Assembly: GCF_004135205.1 (NCBI RefSeq) | Contig: NZ_CP035490.1 | Location: 5,881,501 to 5,945,500 of the forward strand | Direction of reading: 5' to 3' | From: Hahella sp. KA22 | GTDB lineage: Bacteria > Pseudomonadota > Gammaproteobacteria > Pseudomonadales > Oleiphilaceae | Length of the DNA: 64,000 nucleotides | Shown here: positions 45,215 through 53,299 of the stretch, piece after piece | Layout of the letters: each line of letters opens with the position of its first letter | How positions within the stretch are numbered: position 1 is the stretch's first letter | Made by a program: the position numbers and the translations under genes | Notes under the pieces: model-generated | What the model was told of the DNA's origin: nothing | The model's database searches: none | What the model saw: the letters and a program-made list of their open reading frames with translations, nothing else

Positions 45215-45949
45215 ATGAAAAGCCTAAACCAATTAACAACGATTTTATTCAGCGCCCTATTCTCACTGGCCACCCTGCTCAGCGCACAAGCGCACGCGGA
45301 AGCCGATCTGTACTTTATCCACTCAGACCACCTGGGCACACCTCAGGCGATGACCGACAGCGCAAAAAATGTGGTTTGGAATACCCAGCAGACTCCGTTT
45401 GGGGAGACTGTGGAAGAGACGGGTTCAGTCGTTCAGCCTCTGCGTTTTCCGGGGCAGTATGCTGATCCAGAGTCGGAATTCAATTATAACTATTTTAGAG
45501 ACTACGACCCTACGATTGGCCGTTACCTACAATCAGATCCAATAGGGTTAGCAGGAGGAATAAATACATATGCATACGTTGAACAGAATCCTCTTCTTTA
45601 TTCAGATCCTGAAGGCCTTTCAAGAAAAAAGGGGCTTGCTGAGGCATTTTTATGTGCAGTACTTTTCATTTGTGGTGACGGAAACCCCCATACACCAGAC
45701 AAAGCTAGTGGACGAAGGGAACCTACCCCAACCGAGCAGGTTGAACACGAACGAAAGAAAAGGCAGACAAAAGCGCCAAGAAAACGAAAACCAAAAGGAG
45801 ACGGGGAACTTCCCAGTCTATCACCATATGATTTCCCAGTTTGGGCTGCTTGTGTAAATGGTAAAGCTCCCTGTGATATCTGTAAGCTTTGGGGATATAC
45901 TAACCCTTACTGCGAATGGCCCTATAATCCATACAAGTGTGAAAAATAA
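45215..45949 (+). CDS. Secreted Rhs C-terminal core segment with variable toxin-like tip
   Basis: 244-residue exported protein. A signal peptide (LTTILFSALFSLATLLSAQAHA) is followed by the classic end of an Rhs core: LYFIHSDHLGTPQAMTD, FPGQYADPESEFNYNYFRDYDPTIGRYLQSDP and NPLLYSDPEGL, the autocleavage-type boundary at about residue 135. The remaining ~105 residues are a variable tip: basic (KKRQTKAPRKRKPKGDG) then cysteine-rich (CVNGKAPCDICKLWGYTNPYC). The tip matches no toxin I recognise. GC content drops at the core-tip boundary, as expected if tips are exchanged. AAGGAG overlaps the upstream stop; the Sel1 gene follows after 5 bases. Confidence 0.82.
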   Translation: MKSLNQLTTILFSALFSLATLLSAQAHAEADLYFIHSDHLGTPQAMTDSAKNVVWNTQQTPFGETVEETGSVVQPLRFPGQYADPESEFNYNYFRDYDPTIGRYLQSDPIGLAGGINTYAYVEQNPLLYSDPEGLSRKKGLAEAFLCAVLFICGDGNPHTPDKASGRREPTPTEQVEHERKKRQTKAPRKRKPKGDGELPSLSPYDFPVWAACVNGKAPCDICKLWGYTNPYCEWPYNPYKCEK

Positions 45950-45954
45950 TTAAC

Positions 45955-46521
45955 ATGAACAATGCTAGATTACTTGAAGAAGCTAACTATTTATATCGAA
46001 ACAATAGATTTAATGAAGCAGCTTGTTATTATAGAAGTCTAGCATCAAGTGGGCATTATGGAAGCGCTCGTAGACTAGGGTGGATGTATTTGCTAGGTGA
46101 AGGCTTAGATGTCAATTATAGCGAAGCATTAAAGTGGTTAAGTTACGCAGCTAAGCATGATGACGATGAAGCCATGTTTGCTATAGGATGGCTCTATCAA
46201 TCAATGGGCCATGAAAACTGGCAAGAAGCCTATAAGTGGTTTAAAAAAGCGGCAGAGAAAGAGTTTCCTGCCGCAATATATCGGCTAGCTTGGATGCATA
46301 TTCATTGTGATGACTATTCAAATGCATCAATCGAAGACTTGTTAATAAAGTCATCATCTCTAGGATGTTTACGCGCGAAGAGAGACTTAGGATTTTGGCG
46401 ACTAAAAAGCAAGAAAGGACTAACAGCAAAAATACGAGGAATTTGGAATATAGTTAGCACATTTTTCGCAGTACTCTACGTTACATATAGAAATAGCAAT
46501 GATCCTCGGCTATTATTTTAA
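45955..46521 (+). CDS. Sel1-repeat protein, probable immunity protein
   Basis: 188 residues with Sel1-like repeats (GSARRLGWMYLLGEGLDVNYSEALKWLSYAA, AMFAIGWLYQ, AIYRLAWMH) and a C-terminal hydrophobic segment (IWNIVSTFFAVLYVTY) that may anchor it to the membrane. It begins 5 bases after the Rhs tip gene and is equally AT-rich, the usual place and composition for an immunity gene in polymorphic toxin loci. Sel1 proteins serve as immunity factors in some effector systems. A hairpin terminator follows. Confidence 0.7.
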   Translation: MNNARLLEEANYLYRNNRFNEAACYYRSLASSGHYGSARRLGWMYLLGEGLDVNYSEALKWLSYAAKHDDDEAMFAIGWLYQSMGHENWQEAYKWFKKAAEKEFPAAIYRLAWMHIHCDDYSNASIEDLLIKSSSLGCLRAKRDLGFWRLKSKKGLTAKIRGIWNIVSTFFAVLYVTYRNSNDPRLLF

Positions 46522-46538
46522 CTAGCATTTTCCACGAA

Positions 46539-46569
46539 GCTCCTGATGAGGCTTATCCTCATCGGGAGC
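46539..46569 (+). terminator. Terminator of the Rhs-immunity unit
   Basis: 13-bp stem with one G-T pair: GCTCCTGATGAGG (46539-46551) with CCTCATCGGGAGC (46557-46569), 5-base loop. Weak T content follows. Confidence 0.65.
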
Positions 46570-46585
46570 TATTGCGAATCAATGT

Positions 46586-47105
46586 ATCAATAGGGTCAGA
46601 GTCATTGATCCTTACATGCTTAAGAGTTAACCTACCACCCTCAATTTCAGAAACGGATTATTCTGATGGCTCGTTTACCTCGCCTTTATCTCCCTGGCTG
46701 TGCTCACCACATCATTCAGCGGGGCAACAATCGTGAACCCTGCTTTTACAATGAGGCGGACTACAACTTCTCTAAAGGATGCGGCAGACAAATATCAGGT
46801 CGATGTCCATGCTTGGTTTGACCATCGGCACAATGCCATTAGAAAATGATCCTGTTGATCAGGCTGCATTCGATTTACCAATATCCGAGTAATACGACGC
46901 CAGAACTCCAGAAGCATTACCGACTATTATTTCGTGCTCGAGTGTCAGAGCATGATGCACCAGATATCTAGAAAGAAACTAACAAGGCTTGATATTGGGC
47001 AGTGATTGTTTTAAAGCTGAGATGGAAGCCAAAACTGGAAGATGGGAAAAACCTTTTGAACGAGGAGGTATAAAATCTGGGAAGATTCTATCGATGAAAC
47101 AACAA
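46586..47105 (+). pseudogene. Degraded RAYT transposase element, copy 1
   Basis: The intact left end repeat (46586-46609, containing GGGTCAGAGTCATTGA) is followed at 46666 by a RAYT reading frame that begins normally (MARLPRLYLPGCAHHIIQRG). It then carries the same 11-base deletion found in copy 3, a large internal deletion removing the catalytic HVH region, and many point changes to about 47105. The right end repeat is gone. Clearly dead. It shares the spelling NREPCFYNEADYN with copy 3, so the two come from one defective ancestor. Confidence 0.88.
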
Positions 47106-47141
47106 CATCCCCATTGACAAATATAATTTAAAAGATAAAAA

Positions 47142-47432
47142 ATGAGAAACATAGAAAGCATATTACTCATACTATTAATTAGCCTTTCATCTTCAACGAT
47201 ACCTATATTTGTTAATTTGGTGTTGGACTGGGCCTATGAAGGTTATGGATTGAAATCACTTGCAGAAGTTATCTTCACCCCAATACTTTGGATCTGTTTT
47301 ATTCCAACAAGCATCATATTCGGTGGAATTTCCAATGGTGTCACAGGCGTGTTGGAGCAGGCTGTAGGTATGCTCGCTTTAGGTTTTATTATAGGCGTAG
47401 CAATAGTTATAATCAGATACAGGAAAGTATGA
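47142..47432 (+). CDS. Small membrane protein, possible orphan immunity protein
   Basis: 96 residues with about three hydrophobic helices (SILLILLISLSSSTIPIFVNLVL, FTPILWICFIPTSIIFGG, AVGMLALGFIIGVAIVII). Not recognised. AT-rich, no ribosome site visible, immediately downstream of a dead transposase. Its size, composition and place resemble the membrane immunity proteins found downstream of Rhs loci, but this is inference. Confidence 0.5.
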   Translation: MRNIESILLILLISLSSSTIPIFVNLVLDWAYEGYGLKSLAEVIFTPILWICFIPTSIIFGGISNGVTGVLEQAVGMLALGFIIGVAIVIIRYRKV

Positions 47433-47777
47433 AGTATTCCGGCAAAAGTTATGTCAATTCAACTGCAAAACCTCAGTTTCCTCCTTGCATACCCATCAGC
47501 AAAACTCAGTTAGAGTTGCCTGGCGGAAGCACAAAGGATGTCCGCATACTCGTATGCCTGCAGAAGGCGAGAGCGGCCCCTCCCCAACAAAGAAAGCTGC
47601 AAAGAGCCTTGAATCCTGTAGATCGGTAAACATTCAGTTAGTTATTGGCAAGGTCTATGAAGGCGACAATAAGCGCCGACTTATCCTTGACTTAGGCATA
47701 CCCCCCCCAGTTGCTCCAAAAGGAAGCAGTTGGCAGAGCAGTAGCGGCCTGATCTTAAAACGCACAAAAAGCTTAGA
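47433..47777. other. Unassigned stretch before RAYT copy 2
   Basis: 345 bases. A 67-codon frame starts at 47429, overlapping the upstream stop, and runs to 47629 (MKYSGKSYVNSTAKPQFPP); I recognise nothing in it. The rest holds a run of eight or more C residues near 47701 and no gene. Mixed composition suggests remnants of older insertions. Confidence 0.4.
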
Positions 47778-48587
47778 ATCAATAGGGTCAGAGTCATTGA
47801 TCCTTACATGCTTAAGAGTTAACCTACCACCCTCAATTTCAGAAACGGATTATTCTGATGGCTCGTTTACCTCGCCTTTATCTCCCTGGCTGTGCTCACC
47901 ACATCATTCAGCGGGGCAACAATCGCGAACCCTGCTTTTACGATGAGGCGGACTACAAGGCTTATCTCTCTTTTCTGAAGGATGCGGCAGACAAATATCA
48001 GGTCGACATCCATGCTTTTGTCTTGATGACCAACCATGTTCATATGCTTGCCACCCCTGTAAACGACCAGGGAATAGGTCGAATGATGCAGGCGCAAGGA
48101 CGCAAGTATGTTCAGTACTTTAACTACACCCATAGCCGCACCGGCACTCTGTGGGAAGGACGTTACAAGTCCACCTTAGTTGATTCTGAGACATACCTGT
48201 TAACAGTTTATCGCTATATTGAGCTAAACCCTGTCAGAGCGGAGATGGTGGAGCATGCTTCTGAGTATCCTTGGTCAAGCTATCGGCACAATGCCCTTGG
48301 GAGAATGATTCAGTTGATCAAGCCGCATTCGATTTACCAGCAACTGGGTAAAACCGCGGAAGAACGCCAGAAGCATTACCGACTATTATTTCGTGGCCAG
48401 ATACCAGAACAAGATTTATCCACGATCCGGGAAGCGACTAACAAAGCTTGGGTGTTGGGTAATGATCGTTTTAAGGCTGAGATAGAAGCCAAGACTGGAA
48501 GACGGGCAAGGCCATTGGGACGAGGAGGAGATAGGAAGTCTGAGAAATTTCACGTTATGAAATATCAATGACTCTGACCCTATTGAT
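47778..48587 (+). mobile_element. RAYT transposable element, copy 2 (intact)
   Basis: 810-bp unit bounded by perfect 24-bp inverted repeats (47778-47801 and 48564-48587, containing GGGTCAGAGTCATTGA and its complement). The right repeat overlaps the transposase stop region. It contains one intact transposase gene. No target duplication is visible. Confidence 0.9.
47858..48571 (+). CDS. REP-associated tyrosine transposase (Y1_Tnp), intact
   Basis: 237-residue HUH-type single-strand transposase of the IS200-like RAYT class. The metal-binding motif is TNHVHMLATP (~residue 60). The candidate catalytic tyrosine lies in KYVQYFNYTHSRTGTLWEGRY, and YRYIELNPVRAEMV and YPWSSYRHNALG are typical of RAYTs. 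It is expected to nick and move the hairpin-forming ends that flank it. Nearly identical to the copy at 55253; two further copies are broken. Confidence 0.95.
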   Translation: MARLPRLYLPGCAHHIIQRGNNREPCFYDEADYKAYLSFLKDAADKYQVDIHAFVLMTNHVHMLATPVNDQGIGRMMQAQGRKYVQYFNYTHSRTGTLWEGRYKSTLVDSETYLLTVYRYIELNPVRAEMVEHASEYPWSSYRHNALGRMIQLIKPHSIYQQLGKTAEERQKHYRLLFRGQIPEQDLSTIREATNKAWVLGNDRFKAEIEAKTGRRARPLGRGGDRKSEKFHVMKYQ

Positions 48588-48602
48588 AAAGGAAGCTTTC
48601 AA

Positions 48603-48893
48603 GTGAAACATGAGAGAAATACCAAAACTATTACCTTGACAACAATAATTGCTTTATTAGCAGGAGCTGTTTTATTCTCCCCTTTTTGGATGTTTCTTTT
48701 AGTTCTTGAGTTTAATAGCAACCCTGCCCTTAATAAGACTTTTTACTCTTATCCTTATCTCATAACAAAAACTCTTTCTGATGACAACTCATATCGAAAG
48801 GCTTTTGAGGCATACTCACGTTGGATTTGTGACAACCACCCTAAATGTGCGATTGATAAATCAGCACAAGAAAAAGATAATCCCAAACTTTAA
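48603..48893 (+). CDS. Small membrane protein, possible orphan immunity protein
   Basis: 96 residues, GTG start with AAGGAAG 8 bases upstream, directly after the right end of RAYT copy 2. One strong hydrophobic segment (TIIALLAGAVLFSPFWMFLLVL) then an outer part with a cysteine pair (WICDNHPKCAID) that could form a disulfide. Not recognised. AT-rich like the other candidate immunity genes here. Confidence 0.55.
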   Translation: MKHERNTKTITLTTIIALLAGAVLFSPFWMFLLVLEFNSNPALNKTFYSYPYLITKTLSDDNSYRKAFEAYSRWICDNHPKCAIDKSAQEKDNPKL

Positions 48894-48941
48894 TATTTCC
48901 GCCATCGAGATTCTACACCAGCCCGCCTCCTTCAGCCTAGT

Positions 48942-49052
48942 TCAACGGTTCTGGTGGAGCTGGTAGGTGTGGTAACCCTCGCGGACCTTGAGGCGGCGTT
49001 GGGGGAAGGGTTTTGACGGGCGGTCGGCCCGTGCATGATGCGGCTTAGTCAT
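48942..49052 (-). pseudogene. Possible SymE-like toxin remnant
   Basis: A 36-codon minus-strand frame (MTKPHHARADRPSKPFPQRR, then LKVREGYHTYQ) with AGAGG before its ATG. The RRLKV... start resembles the first strand of SymE-family proteins, which often accompany rhs loci, and another frame just beyond the stop reads RLKEAGW, like the SymE block WLxxAGF. If correct, the gene was broken by a deletion. GC-rich DNA in an AT-rich setting. Weak evidence. Confidence 0.3.
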
Positions 49053-49122
49053 AATAACCTCTTATTCAGGTTGTTGTGATTAGCTGGGTGGGTGGCCGCC
49101 CAATCATCCAGTGCTTTAAAGG

Positions 49123-49146
49123 ATCAATGACTCTGACCCTATTGAT
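49123..49146 (+). repeat. Solitary RAYT end repeat
   Basis: A complete 24-base right-type end with no transposase attached, ~535 bases beyond copy 2. It may be the trace of an excised element or a REP-like unit. Confidence 0.85.
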
Positions 49147-49227
49147 GCTATTGATGTTGAAGAATATACAAATGCATGCGGTGAAGTCCAAAAGAGATAT
49201 AGATACGACTTCTCTGGATGCTTTTAG
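49141..49227 (+). pseudogene. Leftover 3' end of a toxin-tip-like frame
   Basis: From the end repeat, one frame reads IDVEEYTNACGEVQKRYRYD and FSGCF before a TAG. AGGAGG then leads to the next membrane gene. The arrangement (short acidic tail, stop, ribosome site, membrane protein) is what remains when a displaced Rhs tip loses its front. The fragment is too short to name a toxin family. Confidence 0.35.
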
Positions 49228-49242
49228 GAGGGCTTTTTCTTT

Positions 49243-49620
49243 GTGAGCAATGGAAAGTCAGCCATACTCAAATTAGCTTCCAAAGTAAGTTTGTTTTTTA
49301 CTGCAAGCGCGTTGATCGCGCTGTATGGGTTAGCTATCTATACCTTTATAGCGTTTGGGCGCTGGCCGTCTTATGGAAATCCAGAGTCATGGTCATATTT
49401 GGAACTCGGTAGTAAAGCATTTTTTTTATTAGCCTGTTTTTTTATCGTTTCTTACGGATTAGCCGTTTTGGGGTTGTTGGCAGAAGTCGCTAAATGCGTT
49501 TTGTCATATAGGGCTAAAATTAAAGCTTCAGGTTTTCCAATAAAAACATTAATAAGCTTATCTATTTTTTTAATTTATCTTATTGACCTTGCTGGGCTGC
49601 TAAATTGGTTTCTCGATTAG
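49243..49620 (+). CDS. Membrane protein, probable orphan immunity protein
   Basis: 125 residues with three hydrophobic helices (LFFTASALIALYGLAIYTFI, FFLLACFFIVSYGLAVLGLL, LISLSIFLIYLIDLAGLL). GTG start with AGGAGG 11 bases upstream, directly behind a possible toxin tail. Not recognised. A clear terminator follows at 49662. The context supports an immunity role for a vanished toxin. Confidence 0.6.
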   Translation: MSNGKSAILKLASKVSLFFTASALIALYGLAIYTFIAFGRWPSYGNPESWSYLELGSKAFFLLACFFIVSYGLAVLGLLAEVAKCVLSYRAKIKASGFPIKTLISLSIFLIYLIDLAGLLNWFLD

Positions 49621-49661
49621 AGAAAACAGCTCAGATTTATTTCTTAGCTGAAAAAACCACC

Positions 49662-49687
49662 AAAGCCCAGTCATTGCACTGGGCTTT
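49662..49687 (+). terminator. Rho-independent-type hairpin
   Basis: Perfect 10-bp stem AAAGCCCAGT (49662-49671) with ACTGGGCTTT (49678-49687), 6-base loop, A-rich before and T-rich end of the stem. Suits the membrane gene upstream. Confidence 0.75.
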
Positions 49688-49788
49688 GTCGATTATGGCT
49701 AGTTGTTAAGATGCCTGCTGTTGTTGAATCAGTGATTCCTATTTAGCTGGTCAGAAGAAATCTAAATGGCTACATCAATAGGGTCAGC

Positions 49789-50604
49789 ATCAATAGGGTC
49801 AGAGTCATTGATCCTTACATGCTTAAGAGTTAACCTACCAACCTCAATTTCAGAAACGGATTATTCTGATGGCTCGTTTACCTCGCCTTTATCTCCCTGG
49901 CTGTGCTCACCACATCATTCAGCGGGGCAACAATCGTGAACCCTGCTTTTACAATGAGGCGGACTACAACTTCTCTAAAGGATGGGGCAGACAAATATCA
50001 GGTCGACATCCATGCTTTTGTCTTGATGACCAACCATGTTCATATGCTTGCCACCCCTGTAAACGACCAAGGAATAAGTCGAATGATGCAGGCGCAAGGA
50101 CGCAAGTATGTTCAGTACTTTAACTACACCCATAGCCGCACCGGCACTCTGTGGGAAGGACGTTACAAGTCCACCTTAGTTGATTCTGAGACATACCTGT
50201 TAACAGTTTATCGCTATATTGAGCTAAACCCTGTCAGAGCGGAGATGGTGGAGCATGCTTCTGAGTATCCTTGGTCAAGCTATCGGCACAATGCCCTTGG
50301 GAGAATGATTCAGTTGATCAGGCCGCATTCGATTTACCAGCAACTGGGTAAAACCGCGGAAGAACGCCAGAAGCATTACCGACTATTATTTCGTGGTCGG
50401 ATGCCGGAACAAGATTTATCTGCGATCCGGGAAGCGACTAACAAGGCTTGGGTGTTAGGTAATGATCGTTTTAAGGCTGAGATTGAAGCCAAAACTGGAA
50501 GACGGGCAAAGCCATTGGGACGAGGAGGAGATAGGAAGTCTGAGAAGTTTCGCGTTATGAAATATCAATGACTCTGAAATATCAATGACTCTGACCCTAT
50601 TGAT
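49789..50604 (+). mobile_element. RAYT element, copy 3 (defective) with partly doubled ends
   Basis: 816-bp unit with full 24-bp inverted ends at 49789-49812 and 50581-50604. A partial extra left end (49773-49787) and a partial extra right end (50564-50577) flank or abut them, as if the ends had been copied into one another. The transposase inside is frameshifted. Confidence 0.88.
49869..50571 (+). pseudogene. RAYT transposase, frameshifted
   Basis: Starts with the usual MARLPRLYLPGCAHHIIQRG, but an 11-base deletion near 49965 removes the equivalent of KAYLSFL and shifts the frame. The rest (from about residue 47, DKYQVDIHAFVLMTNHVHML, to the end) is intact in the other frame. A downstream start at 49903 gives a 222-residue frame that bridges the deletion with an altered N-terminus; activity is doubtful. 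The same deletion occurs in copy 1. Confidence 0.88.
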
Positions 50605-50613
50605 ACATGAAAC

Positions 50614-50892
50614 ATGAGTATAGAAAGTATAGTTTGGTTAGCTGTACCAATTATTTTATTCTCTGCGTGCGGCTTTTTTATGCCTAGGTTAATTAACAGA
50701 CAGCGACTCGGATTTGTTTTTATTGGAGTAATTTTAGGCTTTACCGGATTGTTAATGGGGCCCCGATGCCTATGCATGAAATTAGAGGAAAAAATATATG
50801 GAGCGTTAGTTTATTTCATTAGTCTTTCCCTAATAATTATATTAGATTTATATTTCCTTCTAATTTTCAGGAAGAAAGGGGATAAAAAATGA
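50614..50892 (+). CDS. Small membrane protein, possible orphan immunity protein
   Basis: 92 residues with three hydrophobic helices (IVWLAVPIILFSACGFFMP, LGFVFIGVILGFTGLLMGP, LVYFISLSLIIILDLYFLLIF) and a basic end. It starts 9 bases after the right end of RAYT copy 3, with no clear ribosome site. Not recognised; AT-rich. Confidence 0.5.
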   Translation: MSIESIVWLAVPIILFSACGFFMPRLINRQRLGFVFIGVILGFTGLLMGPRCLCMKLEEKIYGALVYFISLSLIIILDLYFLLIFRKKGDKK

Positions 50893-50950
50893 CAGCTGGA
50901 ATACGAGCAAAGCCATTTATCAGCATACATTTAATCGAAGTGATATTTTT

Positions 50951-51265
50951 ATGAGTTGGTATGCAGTTAGAAACCTATATCATTTTGGAGTAAAAAAGTC
51001 AGGCACCAACGTATTCGAAGAAAGAATCGTTTGCATTCATGCAAAAGACTTTGAAGAAGCTCATAAAAAAGGAAAAGAAGAGTCTGAAGCCTATGCATTA
51101 GAAAATGAATTTGAAGCACACAATGAACAGCATGCGTACAAACAAGATGGAAAAAAATTAATTGATGGATATGAGTTATGGTCAGAGTTATACGAATCGG
51201 ACCTGAGTTTAGATGAGTTCTACAAAGAGCACTATTTAAAGTACATGTATGCGCCAGATGAGTAG
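50951..51265 (+). CDS. DUF4288-like protein, probable orphan immunity protein
   Basis: 104-residue acidic soluble protein. MSWYAVRNLYHFG, then FEERIVCIHAKDFEEAHKKGKEE, resembles the DUF4288 family, small proteins often encoded beside polymorphic toxins. In the same frame just upstream, SKAIYQHTFNRSDIF runs into the ATG; this could be the end of a lost toxin tip. AT-rich. Confidence 0.6.
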   Translation: MSWYAVRNLYHFGVKKSGTNVFEERIVCIHAKDFEEAHKKGKEESEAYALENEFEAHNEQHAYKQDGKKLIDGYELWSELYESDLSLDEFYKEHYLKYMYAPDE

Positions 51266-51365
51266 AAACGCCTCACACGAGACTGTAATTTAATTTGTGT
51301 ATCTGCCTGTCACTAGTACCCTATAGCAGGTTAAGGATAGGTAGACAATGAACCAGAAAGAATTA

Positions 51366-51844
51366 GGGAACCTCTGAATACCCCCAAGAATCAGTCATAA
51401 TACGGCAGCCCAACTCAGCAGGAACACTTTTCATGGAACAGATGACTTTCTCCGAAGCCGAATACCAGAATAAAAAGCGTAAGACCCGTCGAGAAATCTT
51501 TCTGGACCAGATGGATAAGCTGATTCCCCGGGAATGGTTAGAGAAGGTCGCCCGTCATTATCCTAAGGGTGAGAATGGTCGGCCGCCGTATCCGTCATCC
51601 GGGCCAAAGTGGAGTATCCATGCCGCAACATCAAGCAAGTGTTTGGTTATGACAAAGTCCGCTATCGAGGCCTGGCGAAGAACAGAAATCGATTATATCA
51701 ATTGGCGGCCTTCAGTAATCTTCTTATAGTGTGGAAAGAGCTGCGGACATAGAACGAAAGTTGTTGAAAAAAGCCAGATGTGGTTGGGTCAAACATACAA
51801 TGTTGATGGATATTGGGATAACCATAGGTTATCCAGAGGTTCCC
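51366..51844 (+). mobile_element. IS5-family relic with internal deletion
   Basis: 479 bases flanked by inverted ends (GGGAACCTCTGAAT at left, its near-complement ATCCAGAGGTTCCC at right) and by TTAG and CTAG, fitting the YTAR target of IS5 elements. A 98-codon frame from 51433 begins like an IS5 transposase (MEQMTFSEAEYQNKKRKTRR) and then jumps by deletion to the C-terminal part (frame reading VKVEYPC.. and GYDKVRYRGLAKN). No DDE centre remains, so it can move only in trans. Confidence 0.85.
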
Positions 51845-51850
51845 TAGCAA

Positions 51851-52282
51851 ATGAAAACAGTATTAATTTTTTGCTTGTTGCTCTCGATAAGTCTGGAAGC
51901 ACACTCTTTTGAATCGGATATGCCGTCTAGTATTCATCTAGATTCTAACGATCTATATAAGCTAAGCATTCAAGAGTTTTTGGAATTACTATTATCTAGG
52001 CCAGATGGACACATTTTCATTAAAGGCGCCACGATAGGTTGGCCAGACATCAAGAGTGTTAAATACTTAAAAAATTTATTAGGCAACAAGGCATCCTGTA
52101 TGAGTGTATCCTCTTACTCTTCTTCAAGTCTTGGTAGCAGACCATCAGACATTGATAGAGAAGTAAGGTTTCTTCTACTTGGAATAAAGGAAAAGTCGTA
52201 CCCTCCACGGCTAAACTCATTTAATGTAACACAGAAAGAACATGAGGAAATAGAAAGCTGGATAAAAACATTATCTAAGTAA
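51851..52282 (+). CDS. Exported hypothetical protein, possible orphan immunity protein
   Basis: 143 residues with a signal peptide (KTVLIFCLLLSISLEAHS). The mature part is soluble, with one cysteine and no motif I recognise (LSIQEFLELLLSRPDGHIFI; KEHEEIESWIKTL). It begins right after the IS5 relic, which may have separated it from its partner. A periplasmic immunity protein would fit an exported toxin, but this is inference. Confidence 0.5.
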   Translation: MKTVLIFCLLLSISLEAHSFESDMPSSIHLDSNDLYKLSIQEFLELLLSRPDGHIFIKGATIGWPDIKSVKYLKNLLGNKASCMSVSSYSSSSLGSRPSDIDREVRFLLLGIKEKSYPPRLNSFNVTQKEHEEIESWIKTLSK

Positions 52283-52430
52283 CTTGTAGCAGCAACTATT
52301 ATCCAATATTGTTAAAAGACATCGCTCTGCCGGCCTGTGTAGTAATGGGGCAGAGTCCAGGAAAATCGCACTATGTAGCTGCAAAGAAGCCAAGCCTGAT
52401 AGAACGGCATTGTCGAGGAAACTGTTCTGG

Positions 52431-53261
52431 TCAAATCCCACCGGACACTTTCTTTAGAGAATTTTCATAATTAACCGGCGACATATCATTGTTCGCCGTA
52501 TGCAGTCTTTCGAGGTTGTAATATCTCATGTAGGCTGCGACATCCTGCTTCATGTGTTCCCGGGTGGGCTGGGGGATTTTGAATATCCAGTCATGCTTAA
52601 GACTCCCAAAAAAGCGTTCAACCACCGCATTGTCCCAACAGGCTCCCACATCGCCCATACTTGCCCTGATTTCATACTTTTCCAGTAGTTTTCGATAATG
52701 TCCGCTGGTGTACTGAGAGCCTCGGTCACTATGGAATACCAAGCCCTTGGGCGGCTTCCGCAAATTATAAGCCTTGATCAGCGCCTGGCTGACCAGGCTC
52801 GTTGTCATGCGCTTGTCGATGCGCCACCCGACGATTCTTCGGGAATATAAATCCATGACAATGGCCAGATACATCCAGCCTTCTCCTGTTTTCAGATAGG
52901 TCACGTCGCCAGCCCAAACCTGATTGGGCGTTGTAGGATTAAAATTCTGATTCAACAAGTTATCCGCCACCGCATGATGGTGTTTGCGCCTTGTAGTGGG
53001 TTTGTAAGCAACGCGTTGCGTGACCTGAAGACCAAGCCGCCTCATGAGCTTGCGAACCCGGTAGCGTCCCACCTGAAAGCCTTCTTCGCGTAGATTCTTC
53101 ATCATCTCTCGACTGCCCAGACTGCATCGAGAAGCTTTAAACAGTCGCTTCATTCGCCGATGCAGGTGAAGCTCATCAAAATGGATCACCGGCGCGGAGC
53201 GCCGACGCCAGGCATAGAATGCTGATCGACTTGCACGCAGAGCCCGGCAAAGCACTTTCAC
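52431..53261 (-). CDS. IS3-family transposase OrfB (DDE catalytic part)
   Basis: Integrase-type catalytic subunit. It has an HTH_21-like front (SRCSLGSREMMKNLREEG) and the rve core with DDE residues in WAGDVTYLKTGEGWMYLAIV, VFHSDRGSQYTSGHYRKLL and CWDNAVVERFFGSLKHDW. The open frame continues upstream of its nominal start into the orfA region (KFAFIQAESNRFPVKVLCR), as expected for an OrfAB fusion produced by -1 frameshifting. Appears intact. Confidence 0.93.
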   Translation of the reverse strand: MKVLCRALRASRSAFYAWRRRSAPVIHFDELHLHRRMKRLFKASRCSLGSREMMKNLREEGFQVGRYRVRKLMRRLGLQVTQRVAYKPTTRRKHHHAVADNLLNQNFNPTTPNQVWAGDVTYLKTGEGWMYLAIVMDLYSRRIVGWRIDKRMTTSLVSQALIKAYNLRKPPKGLVFHSDRGSQYTSGHYRKLLEKYEIRASMGDVGACWDNAVVERFFGSLKHDWIFKIPQPTREHMKQDVAAYMRYYNLERLHTANNDMSPVNYENSLKKVSGGI

Positions 53262-53299
53262 AGGGAAGCGATTCGACTCTGCTTGAATGAAGGCGAACT

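Noticed and set aside
37561-45949. Type VI secretion Rhs effector
   Set aside because: No PAAR or VgrG-binding N-terminus; all five segments start with Sec signal peptides instead.
47485-47946. 153-codon frame running into RAYT copy 2
   Set aside because: It crosses the mobile element boundary and the start of the transposase in another frame, with no recognisable protein content.
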